The notes: generated from the letters alone by a model not told the origin. A stretch of 64,000 nucleotides of DNA from Paenibacillus lupini (GCF_011761355.1 NZ_JAASRW010000005.1:248001-312000); one strand, 5' to 3'. Positions 7,935 through 18,248 are shown, counted from the first letter of the stretch. Numbers and translations are program-made.

Positions 7935-10168
7935 CCGTATATATAGAGTCTAGGGACAGCGCAAGGTATGCGTTTGGTGATGAGGATCGCCGTATTCTGG
8001 AGCTGCTGGCCAGCCGTTATATCGGTGCGAATCCACCAATCCCGTTTGCTTATCGCGCATTCTCGCATCAAGGTATTTTGCAAAATGAGGAAGGCTTGTA
8101 CGACATGAATCTGTCTTCCAGATGGCCGCAGGCAGCAAACGGCGATTATGTTTATGTGTACGGGCTTGTATGGAGTGATAATGAGCGTTCGATAGATTGT
8201 AATTTAGAGCCTATTGGCCCTATTAAACTGTATATGAATGAAAAGGAATTATTCCGTACTTCAGCTGTGGAAGAAATGAAGCCGGATGCCCGTGTAGTTA
8301 TTCCGATGCTTTTGACAAAAGGTTGGAACCGGATTCTGATCGAAGCTAGGCGGACGCCTGCAGGCTTTGGCTGCCGATTCGGGGCAGATGAAGCTAAGGT
8401 TCGGATTCTGAATGTACTCGCTCCATTCACAGATCGGGCTGGCAGTGCCGGATGGGTATACTCGGAACCGGTGAAGAAGCCATGTTATGGTGAAGAGGCT
8501 TTCCCAGAAGTGCTGCATTCGGAGGAGGAGACGGGCTTAAGCTGGCTTCCACGTACGAAATGGAAGACAGAGGAGGCAGCCTTGCCAAATCTGGAGCGGC
8601 AATACGGGAGACCGGAGGCAGTGGTTGCCGGCTATGGCTGGACAAGGCTTCCGATATGGGGGACAGAGTCCCTTGTCTTGCAAGGGCGTGTGTGTGGACC
8701 AGCTTCGGTGTGGATCGATGGGAAGCTGGTGCTGAATCTTACGGAAGCGGGCTCTTTCCGGGAAAATGTGAAGGCAGATTATAGCAGCGGGAATCTATTA
8801 ATCCGCACGCTAAGTGGACCGCAGGGCTGGGGCTTTGAACTGAATGCTTCAGCAGATGGCAAACCTCTTGCTTTGAAACAGCCTATGCACATCCATGGTT
8901 ATAGCGGCGAATGGTTATATGCTGGACCAATTGCTGCAAATACAGCGTTTGACACAGCGGCAGTTTGCCAGGTATCCACACTATTTCCTGCCATTGATCT
9001 CAGCGGGCAGCCTGCTGGCAGCACGTATTGGGAGCTGAATATGCCGCATACCCGCCTTCGTCCGTTCTATGAGAATGCGATGCTTAGTAATAAGTGGACG
9101 ACAGGCACAGCAACTAACTTTGGACGCTGGGATTACCCGCTTGGCGTCACGATGTATGGATTGCTGCGCACGGCTCGGGTATTGAACCGCAAGGAGTGGT
9201 CAGACTATGCCATCTCCCATATCCGGACTTGCACAGACATGTACGATTATGCACTTTGGGATCGCAAGGAGTACGGTTTTCCAAGCGTCAATCACCAGCT
9301 GGTGCTGACGCGGATGCTGGACAACTGCGGTTCGTTTGGTTCCGCGATGCTGGAGGCGTATTTGCAGGAGGATGACGATATGTTCCTGCGTATTGCTGAT
9401 CCTATTGCAGACTTTATGCTGAAGAGGCTGGAGCGGAGAGAAGACGGGGCTTTCTATCGTCTTAGCGAAGGCGAATATTTCGACAACACGCTTTGGGCGG
9501 ATGATCTATACATGAGCGGGCCGTTCCTGACACGGTATGCAATCATTAGCGGAAACCAGGAAGCGATAGACGAGGCGGCCAGACAGTTTCTGCTGTTCCA
9601 GCGTTATCTGTTTATTGAAGAAGAGCGGATTATGTCACATGTGTATGATTTCAAATACGGCCAGGCGACAAGAGTACCTTGGGGCCGAGGCAACGGATGG
9701 GTATTGTTCTCGCTCTCCGAGCTGCTTGAGCGTCTTCCGGAGGATCATCCGAATCGCGACGCGCTGCTGGACTTCTTCCAATCTATGTGTTCTGGAGTTG
9801 CCGATCTGCAGAGCAGCTCGGGACTATGGAGACAAGTGCTGAACGAGCCTGAAGCTTATGAAGAAGCATCCTGTACAGCGATGTTCGCGTATGCTTTTGC
9901 CCGTGGTATTCGCTTCGGCTGGTTGTCTGGTGGCGATCATGATTACGCGGCTGCGGCAAGGAAAGCGTGGAAAGGTTTAACTGAAAATGCGATTGATCGG
10001 TCAGGCAATGTTCACGGCGTATGCAGCGGTTCTCGCTACTCCTTCTCACCAGATTACTATATGTACGACTTGCGCACCGTCGTCAATGACAATCATGGAA
10101 TCGGCATTATGATGCTTGCTGGTGTTGAAGTCAGCTTGCTAAACAGTGCAGGAAAATTTGCCATATAA
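7931..10168 (+). CDS. GH105/GH88-type unsaturated uronyl hydrolase with N-terminal beta domain
   Basis: A 745-residue cytoplasmic protein. Residues 1-370 are beta-rich accessory sequence of unclear family. Residues about 380-740 form the (alpha/alpha)6 barrel of GH105/GH88, with WADDLYM (Asp 524/525, candidate catalytic acid), WGRGNGW near 583-589, and the late GLWRQVLNEPEAYEEASCTA region. Such enzymes hydrate the 4,5-double bond of unsaturated galacturonic or glucuronic acid and release it. It overlaps the upstream lyase-like gene by four bases, indicating translational coupling, and ends the operon that starts at 1632. It is about twice the length of minimal GH105 proteins because of the N-terminal domain. 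Confidence 0.8.
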   Translation: MTVYIESRDSARYAFGDEDRRILELLASRYIGANPPIPFAYRAFSHQGILQNEEGLYDMNLSSRWPQAANGDYVYVYGLVWSDNERSIDCNLEPIGPIKLYMNEKELFRTSAVEEMKPDARVVIPMLLTKGWNRILIEARRTPAGFGCRFGADEAKVRILNVLAPFTDRAGSAGWVYSEPVKKPCYGEEAFPEVLHSEEETGLSWLPRTKWKTEEAALPNLERQYGRPEAVVAGYGWTRLPIWGTESLVLQGRVCGPASVWIDGKLVLNLTEAGSFRENVKADYSSGNLLIRTLSGPQGWGFELNASADGKPLALKQPMHIHGYSGEWLYAGPIAANTAFDTAAVCQVSTLFPAIDLSGQPAGSTYWELNMPHTRLRPFYENAMLSNKWTTGTATNFGRWDYPLGVTMYGLLRTARVLNRKEWSDYAISHIRTCTDMYDYALWDRKEYGFPSVNHQLVLTRMLDNCGSFGSAMLEAYLQEDDDMFLRIADPIADFMLKRLERREDGAFYRLSEGEYFDNTLWADDLYMSGPFLTRYAIISGNQEAIDEAARQFLLFQRYLFIEEERIMSHVYDFKYGQATRVPWGRGNGWVLFSLSELLERLPEDHPNRDALLDFFQSMCSGVADLQSSSGLWRQVLNEPEAYEEASCTAMFAYAFARGIRFGWLSGGDHDYAAAARKAWKGLTENAIDRSGNVHGVCSGSRYSFSPDYYMYDLRTVVNDNHGIGIMMLAGVEVSLLNSAGKFAI

Positions 10169-10200
10169 GGAGAATACATCTTTAGAGGGGGTGAACATCG

Positions 10201-10872
10201 TTGTTTGCACTAAAGCTTGGCGCTGCATTAGCACTTGGTCTCCTAATTGGTGTTGACCGCCAGCTTCGGCACAAACCGCTAGGTATAAAGACGAGTATGG
10301 TCATCTCGGTCGCAAGCTGCCTGATTACGATGGTATCCATTGAAGCGGCAGCTTCACTTTCCAATCCGGGTATGACCAATATGGATCCCATGCGGCTGGC
10401 GGCACAAATCGTAAGTGGTGTCGGTTTTATTGGAGCGGGAGTCATCCTGAGGCGGAATAATGATGTAATCTCCGGCCTGACGACAGCCGCGATGGTATGG
10501 TCCGCTTCGGCTCTAGGCATAGCGGCAGGAGCAGGCTTTTATAAGGAAGCCTTCACTGCCGCCGGTATTATCATAATGGCTGTTAATCTAGTACCGCTCG
10601 CTGTTCGTGCACTTGGACCGTCCAAGCTGCGGGAGCGTGACGTATCGGTATGTATGACCTTCGACCGCGCAACTGAGCTGAACGGGATGCTTGCAAGCAT
10701 CCGGTCAGATCATCAGATTAAACATACAACGATCAAAGACATAGGCGATGGCCGGAAGGAAATACGGCTTGTCCTGTCGTCCGGGGATTTATACCCAACG
10801 ACATCCGTATATGATGAAATGCGTCGCATAAAGAATGTCATTTCTGTAGAGGTAGAAAACATAAGCTCTTAA
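10201..10872 (+). CDS. MgtC/SapB family membrane protein
   Basis: A 223-residue protein starting at TTG, with GAGGGGGTGA at good spacing. The N-terminal 140 residues carry the MgtC signature: LGLLIGVDRQ, then GVGFIGAGVILR and GLTTAAMVWSASALGIAAGAGFY, as a bundle of hydrophobic segments. The C-terminal 80 residues are soluble and resemble a small ACT-like domain. MgtC proteins act in Mg2+ stress, membrane potential or ATP homeostasis, but the role here is unknown. It lies between a glycan operon and the inositol operon without an obvious functional link. Confidence 0.85.
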   Translation: MFALKLGAALALGLLIGVDRQLRHKPLGIKTSMVISVASCLITMVSIEAAASLSNPGMTNMDPMRLAAQIVSGVGFIGAGVILRRNNDVISGLTTAAMVWSASALGIAAGAGFYKEAFTAAGIIIMAVNLVPLAVRALGPSKLRERDVSVCMTFDRATELNGMLASIRSDHQIKHTTIKDIGDGRKEIRLVLSSGDLYPTTSVYDEMRRIKNVISVEVENISS

Positions 10873-10889
10873 TAGAGTTCTTTTTTTTA
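10863..10889 (+). terminator. Weak terminator-like hairpin after mgtC-like gene
   Basis: AGCTCT pairs with AGAGTT (one G-U) around a short loop, followed by eight T residues at 10881-10888. The stem is short, so readthrough into the inositol operon is likely. Confidence 0.5.
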
Positions 10890-10893
10890 CTAG

Positions 10894-10907
10894 GTAAAGC
10901 GCTTAAT
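10894..10907 (+). promoter_or_regulatory. cre-like or LacI-type operator upstream of iolD
   Basis: The palindrome TAAAGCGCTTAA lies 25 bases upstream of the iolD start. Its core AAGCGCTT matches the CcpA catabolite-response element and also LacI-family operators in general. A similar core recurs at 18181 ahead of the LacI gene, so it may instead be the operator of that regulator. The two cannot be told apart from sequence alone. Confidence 0.55.
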
Positions 10908-10930
10908 CCAATAGTGAAGGCGGGAAAAGG

Positions 10931-12796
10931 ATGAAGACGATCAAATTGTCGATGGCACAAGCATTGCTTCGGTTTCTAGATAACCAGTACGTGTCGGTTG
11001 ACGGGATAGAAACCAAATTTGTAAAAGGCGTTATGGGCATTTTCGGGCACGGCAACGTGACGGGAATTGGTGAGGCGCTGGAGCGGAGCCCCGGAAGCCT
11101 GACCTTCATTCAGGGGAAAAACGAGCAAGGAATGGCACATGCCGCAACGGCATTCGCCAAGCAGAGCGGAAGGAAGCAAATATTCGCCTGCACATCCTCG
11201 ATCGGACCTGGCGCGCTGAACATGGTGACAGCAGCTGGTACGGCAACGGTAAATCGGATCCCGCTTTTGCTCCTTCCCGGTGACAATTTTGCCTGCCGTC
11301 AGCCCGATCCAGTATTGCAGCAGCTGGAGAATCCAAGCGATTATACGATATCAGCCGTTGATGCTTTTAAGCCTGTAAGCCGGTATTGGGACCGGATTGT
11401 CCGTCCGGAGCAGCTGATGACGGCGGCGCTTTCGGCGATGCGGGTACTAACCGATCCAGCCGAGACGGGGGCTGTCACACTCGCACTTCCGCAGGACGTA
11501 CAGGCGGAGACGTATGAGTATCCGGAATCGTTCTTTGCGAAAAGAGTGCATATGATTGAGCGCCGCCCTGCTGCTGCAGATGCGATACGACGTGCAGTCG
11601 AACTTCTCATTGGCAAGCGGAAGCCGCTTCTAATCGCTGGCGGCGGTGTACATTACAGTGAGGCGACCGAGCAGCTTGCTGCCTTTGCGTCGGCATTTGG
11701 CATTCCGGTTGCCGAGACGCAGGCAGGCAAGAGTGTTCTTCCATGGAACCATCCCCTCAATATGGGTGGTGTAGGTGTTACGGGGACGCTGGCGGCCAAC
11801 CGTCTAGCACAAGAAGCTGACGTCATTATTGGCGTTGGTACCCGTTACTCGGATTTCACGACCTCATCCAAGTCGGCATTTGGCAATGAAGATGTGCAGT
11901 TCATTAACATAAACGTGAGCAGGTTTGACTCGGTGAAGCTGGACGGTATAGCGGTAACAGCCGATGCGAAAGAAGCCATTGCAGCGCTTCATAAGGCACT
12001 GGCTGAGGCTGACTATGCAAGCGGTTACGCAGATGGAGAGCTGCCCTCGCTTAAGGCGGAATGGGATCATGAGGTTGACCGGTTATACGCACTTGAGCAT
12101 GAAGAGGGATTATCCCAGACGTTGGCGCTTGGCGTCATTAACGAAACTCTTCAGCCGTCTGACGTTATCGTTGCAGCAGCTGGAAGCCTTCCCGGCGACC
12201 TTCACCGACTGTGGCGGCCGGTAGAACCAAAGACATACCACATGGAGTACGGCTTCTCTTGTATGGGCTATGAGGTCAGCGGCGCATTTGGTGCAGCACT
12301 AGCCGAGCCGGATAAAGATGTCTACGCCGTTGTAGGAGACGGAAGTTATTTGATGCTGCATTCTGAGCTCGTGACCAGCCTGCAGGAAGGTGTAAAGATG
12401 ACGGTGCTGTTGTTCGACAACAGTGGCTTCCAATGTATTCATAATCTGCAAAGAGGTCATGGCAGCGACGGCTTCGGGAATGAATTCCGGTTCCGTAATC
12501 CAGTTGACGGCAAGCTAAGCGGCAGTTATATACCGATGGATTTTGCTGCTCATGCACGCAGTCTTGGAGCTCGAGCTTATACCGTTCACACAGCCGAACA
12601 GCTCCGCGAGGCAATTCTACTGGCTCGTGAGGAGACAGTATCGACGCTGATCGAGATGAAGGTTGTACCTGGCACGAATACAGCTGGATACGAATCGTGG
12701 TGGCGTGTTGATGTGCCGGCCGTATCGGTTAGTCCGAAGGTTGAGGCAGCACATCGCGAGATGGCAGAAGAGACAGGTAAAGCTAGACAACTATAG
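10931..12796 (+). CDS. iolD: 3D-(3,5/4)-trihydroxycyclohexane-1,2-dione acylhydrolase (IolD)
   Basis: A 621-residue thiamine-diphosphate enzyme. It opens the ring of the trihydroxycyclohexanedione formed from myo-inositol, giving 5-deoxy-D-glucuronate. Visible features are the cofactor-activating Glu 65 in GKNEQGMAH, the central transhydrogenase-like domain with [11 protein letters not shown], and the C-terminal ThDP/Mg motif starting GDGSY near residue 469 and ending at the Asn in LFDNSGFQ. It is the first gene of iolD-E-C-A-G-B, and the length matches the family. Cytoplasmic. Confidence 0.96.
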   Translation: MKTIKLSMAQALLRFLDNQYVSVDGIETKFVKGVMGIFGHGNVTGIGEALERSPGSLTFIQGKNEQGMAHAATAFAKQSGRKQIFACTSSIGPGALNMVTAAGTATVNRIPLLLLPGDNFACRQPDPVLQQLENPSDYTISAVDAFKPVSRYWDRIVRPEQLMTAALSAMRVLTDPAETGAVTLALPQDVQAETYEYPESFFAKRVHMIERRPAAADAIRRAVELLIGKRKPLLIAGGGVHYSEATEQLAAFASAFGIPVAETQAGKSVLPWNHPLNMGGVGVTGTLAANRLAQEADVIIGVGTRYSDFTTSSKSAFGNEDVQFININVSRFDSVKLDGIAVTADAKEAIAALHKALAEADYASGYADGELPSLKAEWDHEVDRLYALEHEEGLSQTLALGVINETLQPSDVIVAAAGSLPGDLHRLWRPVEPKTYHMEYGFSCMGYEVSGAFGAALAEPDKDVYAVVGDGSYLMLHSELVTSLQEGVKMTVLLFDNSGFQCIHNLQRGHGSDGFGNEFRFRNPVDGKLSGSYIPMDFAAHARSLGARAYTVHTAEQLREAILLAREETVSTLIEMKVVPGTNTAGYESWWRVDVPAVSVSPKVEAAHREMAEETGKARQL

Positions 12797-12829
12797 GCGA
12801 AGGTCCAATTCGGCGAGGAGGATAAAAGC

Positions 12830-13762
12830 ATGTCTAACAATAGACCTTTTCAGATTGGTGTACATCCCATCAATTGGGTGGGAGAGGATGTCCGGGAGCA
12901 TGGGGCAGATACGACCTATGAAACGATTTTGGATGATATTAAAAGACTCGGATTAACCGGCACGGAGATGGGGCGTAAATATCCGCAGGATCTTGTTGTA
13001 CTAAAGCAGGAGCTGGCGTCCCGCGGCATTCAGTTGGTATCGCAATGGAAATCGGTTCTGCTGTCCGATCCCTCTTATCTTGAGCAGGAACTTGCAGCTT
13101 ATCGAGCGCATTGCCAATTTTTAAGCGAAATGGGCAGTAAGGTCATCAGCACAGCTGAGGTTGGCGGCTCGCTCCACTTTGATCCACGCCGTACGCCAAA
13201 TGAGAAGGAAGTGCTTCGTCTAGACGAGGACGGCTGGCGCTCCCTCGCGGAAGGCTTGAACACTGCGGGAAGCATCGCCCGCGAATTCGGCATGAAGCTT
13301 GCTTACCATCATCACGGCGGGACGGTTGTAGAATCCCCCGAGGAAATCGACCGCCTGATGGAGCTGACGGATCCATCGCTTGTCTCCTTGCTCTATGATA
13401 CTGGGCATGCCTACTACGGTGGTGCTGATCCGCTTCAGGTGCTTCGCAAGCATTACGACCGGATTGCTTATATCCATCTAAAAGATATCCGGCCATCCGT
13501 TCTGGCTGAAGCCCGTTCGGAAGCAGCTGATTTTGTAACCTGTATCCGAAAAGGCGTGTTCACCGTTCCAGGTGACGGCTGTATCGATTTTGCCCCTATT
13601 ATCGCCGAGCTGGTGGACAGAGGATATAACGGATGGGCGATGCTCGAAGGTGAACAGGATCCTGCGATTCACCCGCCATACGAATATGCGTTTAACGCGC
13701 TGCAACATATAGATACGCTGATTAACGAGAATGCTCGGAAGGGAGCGAAGGTCAATGAGTAA
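12830..13762 (+). CDS. iolE: Myo-inosose-2 dehydratase (IolE)
   Basis: A 310-residue TIM-barrel protein of the xylose-isomerase-like superfamily. It dehydrates 2-keto-myo-inositol (scyllo-inosose) to 3D-trihydroxycyclohexane-1,2-dione, the substrate of IolD. The N-terminal HPINWVGEDVREHG is distinctive for IolE. LAYHHHGGTVVES and LYDTGHAYYGG supply metal-binding His, Glu and Asp residues. GGAGG precedes the ATG, 33 bases after iolD. The 3' end overlaps the start of iolC by eight bases. Confidence 0.95.
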   Translation: MSNNRPFQIGVHPINWVGEDVREHGADTTYETILDDIKRLGLTGTEMGRKYPQDLVVLKQELASRGIQLVSQWKSVLLSDPSYLEQELAAYRAHCQFLSEMGSKVISTAEVGGSLHFDPRRTPNEKEVLRLDEDGWRSLAEGLNTAGSIAREFGMKLAYHHHGGTVVESPEEIDRLMELTDPSLVSLLYDTGHAYYGGADPLQVLRKHYDRIAYIHLKDIRPSVLAEARSEAADFVTCIRKGVFTVPGDGCIDFAPIIAELVDRGYNGWAMLEGEQDPAIHPPYEYAFNALQHIDTLINENARKGAKVNE

Positions 13763-14774
13763 AGCTGTCCAGTTTGATGCCGCGAAACCTCTTGATTTCG
13801 TTGCAGTTGGCCGTCTTTGTATCGATCTGAACGCTAATGAGATTAACCGTCCGATGGAGGAGACCGTTACCTTTACCAAATATGTCGGTGGTTCGCCTGC
13901 GAATATTTGTATCGGCATGTCCCGTCTTGGACTCAAAACGGCCTTTATCGGCAAAGTCGCCAATGATCAGATGGGTAGGTTTATTACCGGCTATCTGAAC
14001 AAAGAAGGCATTGATGCCTCCGGCGTGACAGTTGACCGAACCGGTGCTGTTACGGGGCTTGCTTTTACGGAAATCAAAAGCCCTACGGATTGCAGTATTC
14101 TCATGTACAGAGACAATGTTGCAGATTTGCTGCTGGAAGCGGGAGAAGTACGAGAGGAGCTTATTGCTGATGCGAAGCTGCTCTTGATCTCCGGCACGGC
14201 GCTTGCCCAAAGTCCATCGCGTGAGGCTGTATTCCAAGCATTGGATTACGCCAAGAAGCATGGAGCAGTTATTGCTTTTGATCTCGATTACCGGCCTTAT
14301 ACATGGACTTCGGATGAAGAAACAGCTGTCTATTACAACCTGGCAGCAGAGAAGTGCGACATTATTATCGGAACGCGGGAAGAGTTCGATATGATGGAAC
14401 GCCTTGGGAATAATCCGGAGCGGGACGACCATATTACAGCAGCCAAATGGTTTAATCATTCCGCTGACATCGTCATTATCAAACATGGCAAGGACGGCTC
14501 AATCGCATATACGAAGGACGGCTCCTCGCACCGGGCAAGAAGCTTCCCGGCTAAGGTTGTGAAGACGTTTGGAGCTGGCGACTCTTATGCGGCCGGATTC
14601 CTTTATGGTTTAATGCAGGGCTGGGACATCAGCGCGAGCATGGAGTTCGGCAGCGCTGCAGCTTGCATCGTCATCTCCAGTCATAGCTGTTCAGATGCAA
14701 TGCCAAAGGCACCTGAAGTTCATGCCTATATTGAAGCTTGTCTCAAGGGAGAAATTACAGCAGCAAGCAACTAA
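13755..14774 (+). CDS. iolC: 5-dehydro-2-deoxygluconokinase (IolC)
   Basis: A 339-residue PfkB/ribokinase-family kinase that phosphorylates 2-deoxy-5-keto-D-gluconate. The start at ATG 13755 is preferred over the upstream in-frame ATG at 13731 because GAAGGGAGCG lies at proper spacing and PfkB homology begins there. It carries the N-terminal substrate motif [15 protein letters not shown] and the C-terminal [10 protein letters not shown] near residue 273, whose Asp is the catalytic base. In some bacteria IolC is fused to an aldolase-like C-terminal domain; here it is not. The next enzyme, the IolJ aldolase, is absent from the operon. Confidence 0.94.
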   Translation: MSKAVQFDAAKPLDFVAVGRLCIDLNANEINRPMEETVTFTKYVGGSPANICIGMSRLGLKTAFIGKVANDQMGRFITGYLNKEGIDASGVTVDRTGAVTGLAFTEIKSPTDCSILMYRDNVADLLLEAGEVREELIADAKLLLISGTALAQSPSREAVFQALDYAKKHGAVIAFDLDYRPYTWTSDEETAVYYNLAAEKCDIIIGTREEFDMMERLGNNPERDDHITAAKWFNHSADIVIIKHGKDGSIAYTKDGSSHRARSFPAKVVKTFGAGDSYAAGFLYGLMQGWDISASMEFGSAAACIVISSHSCSDAMPKAPEVHAYIEACLKGEITAASN

Positions 14775-14808
14775 AAAGTCAAACTTATCAGGAAGCGGGG
14801 AAAGACTT

Positions 14809-16287
14809 ATGACGAATTCAACGAATACAAACACCAATACAAGTGTCCAAACTCTAAATAATCTAATCGGCGGGCAGTGGGTGCCTTCCCGTTCCGGTAA
14901 AACAGAGCCAGTCTATAATCCGGCAACAGAGGAAGTGCTCGCTTATGTACCAATCTCATCGAGAGAGGATCTTGATGAAGCGGTTGCTGCAGCTAAGGCA
15001 GCTTTCCGCACATGGAGCAAAACACCGGTGCCGCGCCGTGCACGTGTACTATTCAAATATCAGCAGCTCCTTGTTGAGAATTGGGAGGAGCTTGCACGCC
15101 TTATTACGAAAGAGAATGGCAAAAGCTACACCGAAGCACATGGCGAAGTTCTGCGTGGTATTGAATGCGTAGAGTTCGCAGCCGGCGCTCCGAATCTGAT
15201 GATGGGCAAACAGCTTCCGGATATCGCTTCGAATTTGGAATCTGGCATGTACCGCTATCCAATCGGGGTAGTTGGTGGCATTACGCCGTTTAACTTCCCG
15301 ATGATGGTTCCTTGCTGGATGTTCCCGCTTGCTATTGCGTGTGGCAATGCCTTTGTCCTGAAGCCTTCCGAGCGGACACCGTTGCTTGCAGCGCGACTTG
15401 CTGAGCTCTTCGAAGAAGCAGGATTACCGGCAGGTGTGCTGAGTATCGTTCATGGTGCCCATGATGTCGTAAATGGCTTACTGGAAAATAAAGATGTGGC
15501 TGCGATCTCCTTCGTTGGTTCCCAGCCAGTTGCTGAATATGTGTACAAAACAGGAACAGCTAACGGCAAACGGGTGCAGGCGCTGGCTGGCGCCAAAAAT
15601 CACTCCATCGTTATGCCGGATGCTGACCTTGATGCTTCCGTCACACAGATTGTCAGTGCAGCCTTTGGTTCAGCGGGCGAACGCTGTATGGCTTGTGCAG
15701 TTGTTATTGCGGTTGGCGATGTAGCGGATCCGCTTATTGAGAAGCTGCAGCAGGCGGCGGACGCGATTACAATCGGTAACGGATTGGAAGATGGCGTATT
15801 CCTTGGACCAGTCATCCGTGATTCCCATAAACAGCGTACCCTCGGCTATATCGAATCGGGCGAGCAGGAAGGTGCAACGCTGCTGCGCGATGGCCGCAAG
15901 GATGCTGCTGCAAGCGAGAACGGCTATTTTGTAGGACCAACCATCTTCGATAACGTAAGCTGCGAGATGAAAATTTGGAAAGATGAGATTTTCGCACCGG
16001 TGCTGTCAATTATGCGTGCTGCTTCCCTTGATGAAGCTATTGAAATTGCTAATCAGTCCACGTTCGCGAACGGAGCTTGCCTCTTCACGAAGGATGGCAG
16101 TAATGTCCGTCAGTTCCGTGAAACGATTGACGCAGGTATGCTTGGCATCAACCTTGGCGTTCCTGCGCCGATGGCCTTCTTCCCATTCTCTGGCTGGAAG
16201 GAATCCTTCTATGGCGATCTTCATGCCAATGGTACGGATGGAGTCGAATTCTATACTCGTAAAAAAATGGTGACGGCTCGCTGGTAA
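14809..16287 (+). CDS. iolA: Methylmalonate-semialdehyde / malonate-semialdehyde dehydrogenase, CoA-acylating (IolA/MmsA)
   Basis: A 492-residue aldehyde dehydrogenase that converts malonate semialdehyde to acetyl-CoA and CO2 using NAD+ and CoA, the last step of inositol catabolism. The start at 14809 follows GGAAGCGGGG; a longer frame from 14695 overlaps iolC and is not needed. Family marks are [32 protein letters not shown] and the catalytic Cys 293 in GERCMA. The first 15 residues are an unusual Asn/Thr repeat, probably a disordered tail. It sits 34 bases after iolC. Confidence 0.95.
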   Translation: MTNSTNTNTNTSVQTLNNLIGGQWVPSRSGKTEPVYNPATEEVLAYVPISSREDLDEAVAAAKAAFRTWSKTPVPRRARVLFKYQQLLVENWEELARLITKENGKSYTEAHGEVLRGIECVEFAAGAPNLMMGKQLPDIASNLESGMYRYPIGVVGGITPFNFPMMVPCWMFPLAIACGNAFVLKPSERTPLLAARLAELFEEAGLPAGVLSIVHGAHDVVNGLLENKDVAAISFVGSQPVAEYVYKTGTANGKRVQALAGAKNHSIVMPDADLDASVTQIVSAAFGSAGERCMACAVVIAVGDVADPLIEKLQQAADAITIGNGLEDGVFLGPVIRDSHKQRTLGYIESGEQEGATLLRDGRKDAAASENGYFVGPTIFDNVSCEMKIWKDEIFAPVLSIMRAASLDEAIEIANQSTFANGACLFTKDGSNVRQFRETIDAGMLGINLGVPAPMAFFPFSGWKESFYGDLHANGTDGVEFYTRKKMVTARW

Positions 16288-16311
16288 GCGGGCCAACAGG
16301 GGGAGCGGCGT

Positions 16312-17325
16312 ATGAGCAAGGTTAGAGTAGGTATTATCGGCGCGGGGCGTATCGGCAAAATTCATGTCGATAATCTGCTCCGCATTGCGGATGCAGAGAT
16401 TGTAGCGGTTAGTGATCTGTACGCAAATGAAGAGCTGAAGGCATGGGCAAGCGAACGCGGTATTGGCATTGTCACTACGGACAGCTCGGAACTTATCAAA
16501 CATCCGGATATTGACGCAATCTTTATTTGTTCGTCTACGGATACCCATGTACCGCTCATTATTCAAGCAGCAGAAGCAGGTAAGCATGTCTTTTGCGAGA
16601 AGCCGGTCAGCATGGATGTGAACAAGACAAAGGAAGCGCTTGATGCAGTCGAAAAGGCCGGTGTTAAACTGCAAATCGGATTTAATCGGCGCTTTGACCA
16701 TAATTTCAAACGTCTGCGGGAGCTTGTTGCACAAAATCGCGTTGGTGATCCGCATCTGGTGAAGATCACGTCAAGGGATCCGAATCCGCCTAGCCCGGAA
16801 TACATCAAGGTATCCGGCGGCATCTTCATGGATATGGCGATTCATGATTTTGATATGGCTCGTTTTATATCGGGCAGTGAGGTTGAGACGGTGTACACGC
16901 AAGGAGCGGTCCTCATCGATCCGGTTATTGGTGAATTGGGTGACTACGATACAGCTGTAACGACGCTTACCTTTACGAGTGGTGCATTGGCCATCATTGA
17001 TAACAGTCGCCGTGCTGTATACGGTTATGATCAGCGCGTTGAAGTGTTTGGTTCTCGAGGTGCCGCTTCGGCGGAGAATGATTACCCGAATACGGTTACC
17101 GTCAGCGATGAGGCTGGTGTAGTCCGTGATAAGCCGCTTCACTTCTTCCTGGAGCGTTATAACGAGGCGTATGTCGAAGAAACTAGAATGTTCATCGACA
17201 GTGTACGGCATAACCGTCCGCTCCCTGTTGAAGGCAATGATGGACTTCAAGCCGAGCTTATTGCGCTGGCTGCGAAGCAGTCTGCCAAGCTGGGAAGACC
17301 AGTTAAGCTAAGCGAACTGATTTAA
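16312..17325 (+). CDS. iolG: Inositol 2-dehydrogenase (IolG), Gfo/Idh/MocA family
   Basis: A 337-residue NAD-dependent dehydrogenase that oxidises myo-inositol to 2-keto-myo-inositol, the first step of the pathway. The Rossmann motif GIIGAGRIGKIH is at residues 8-19 and the catalytic-site Lys 97 lies in EKPVSMD. A substrate-site segment, GGIFMDMAIHDFDMAR, holds the conserved Asp and His. GGGGAGCGG lies just before the ATG. It lies fifth in the operon, 24 bases after iolA. Paralogues may act on scyllo-inositol, but the context supports myo-inositol. Confidence 0.92.
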   Translation: MSKVRVGIIGAGRIGKIHVDNLLRIADAEIVAVSDLYANEELKAWASERGIGIVTTDSSELIKHPDIDAIFICSSTDTHVPLIIQAAEAGKHVFCEKPVSMDVNKTKEALDAVEKAGVKLQIGFNRRFDHNFKRLRELVAQNRVGDPHLVKITSRDPNPPSPEYIKVSGGIFMDMAIHDFDMARFISGSEVETVYTQGAVLIDPVIGELGDYDTAVTTLTFTSGALAIIDNSRRAVYGYDQRVEVFGSRGAASAENDYPNTVTVSDEAGVVRDKPLHFFLERYNEAYVEETRMFIDSVRHNRPLPVEGNDGLQAELIALAAKQSAKLGRPVKLSELI

Positions 17326-17355
17326 TTATTCGAACGTATAAAGGAGGCTGAACGC

Positions 17356-18177
17356 ATGAGTGATTTAATCGTAAAGCCCGAGCAGGCACCCGGTGCTGAT
17401 GGCAGTGTGCTGTCCATTACGCCGGAGTCGGCTGGCTGGGAGTATGTTGGTTTTGAAGTGTTCAAGCTAGCCCAGGGGCAATCGCTGCATCGTGAAACAG
17501 GGGATCAGGAAGCTTGCCTCGTCCTATTAAGCGGCAAAGCGGATGTATCCACCAGCACCAAGAGCTGGGATAACATCGGCGAGAGAATGAGTGTATTTGA
17601 GAAAATACCACCATACTCCGTCTATGTGCCAAATGGCGACAGCTGGAATATAACGGCGCTTACGGAGCTTGAGCTTGCGGTGTGCCTTGCGCCAGGCAAA
17701 GGTGGGCATGAAGCCCGCCTAATCTCGCCAGACCAGGTTGGAGTGGAGAATCGGGGTAGCGGCAATATGGCTCGTCTCGTTCAAAATATTTTGCCGGAGA
17801 CGGAGCCTGCTGACAGCCTGCTTGTTGTCGAAGTATTCACGCCTGGCGGACATTGGTCGAGCTACCCGCCGCACAAGCATGACCGGGATTTCCTTCCGGA
17901 GGAGTCATTCCTTGAGGAAACGTATTATTATCGTACCAATCCGAGTCAGGGCTTTGCGGTACAACGGGTCTATACGGATGACCGCTCGCTGGATGAGACG
18001 CTGGCAGTTGCTGACGGTGAAGCGGTGCTTGTACCTAAAGGGTATCATCCGGTTTCGGCGCCACCAGGATATGATGTCTATTATCTGAATGTAATGGCTG
18101 GACCAACCCGTATTTGGAAGTTTTATAATGATCCAGCGCATGCGTGGCTGATGCCTTCCCCAGCAGTTCCCAGATAA
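17356..18177 (+). CDS. iolB: 5-deoxy-glucuronate isomerase (IolB)
   Basis: A 273-residue bicupin protein of the KduI/IolB family that isomerises 5-deoxy-D-glucuronate to 2-deoxy-5-keto-D-gluconate, between the IolD and IolC steps. The metal site is visible in SSYPPHKHDRD near residue 172, ESFLEETYYY and KGYHPVSAPPGYDVYYLN near 220-238. AAGGAGGC precedes the ATG. It is the last structural gene of the operon. Confidence 0.94.
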   Translation: MSDLIVKPEQAPGADGSVLSITPESAGWEYVGFEVFKLAQGQSLHRETGDQEACLVLLSGKADVSTSTKSWDNIGERMSVFEKIPPYSVYVPNGDSWNITALTELELAVCLAPGKGGHEARLISPDQVGVENRGSGNMARLVQNILPETEPADSLLVVEVFTPGGHWSSYPPHKHDRDFLPEESFLEETYYYRTNPSQGFAVQRVYTDDRSLDETLAVADGEAVLVPKGYHPVSAPPGYDVYYLNVMAGPTRIWKFYNDPAHAWLMPSPAVPR

Positions 18178-18180
18178 TCA

Positions 18181-18194
18181 TTGAAAGCGCTCCC
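18181..18194 (+). promoter_or_regulatory. cre-like or LacI-type operator upstream of the inositol LacI gene
   Basis: TTGAAAGCGCTCCC starts three bases after the iolB stop codon and 68 bases before the LacI start. It shares the AAAGCGCT core with the site at 10894. It could be a CcpA site or an autoregulatory operator of the LacI protein. Confidence 0.5.
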
Positions 18195-18248
18195 CTTTGC
18201 GCGCATAATGAACTTAAATATGTTACGTGCGAATGGAGACCATCAATC

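Noticed and set aside
13752..14486. A 244-codon minus-strand frame opposite iolC
   Set aside because: It lies fully within a well-supported kinase gene on the other strand and has no family features.
14695..14808. N-terminal extension of IolA
   Set aside because: It overlaps iolC and is not part of the aldehyde dehydrogenase family; ATG 14809 has a proper ribosome binding site.
16006..16755. A 249-codon minus-strand frame across iolA and iolG
   Set aside because: It crosses two coding genes of a compact operon and has no ribosome binding site or known motif.
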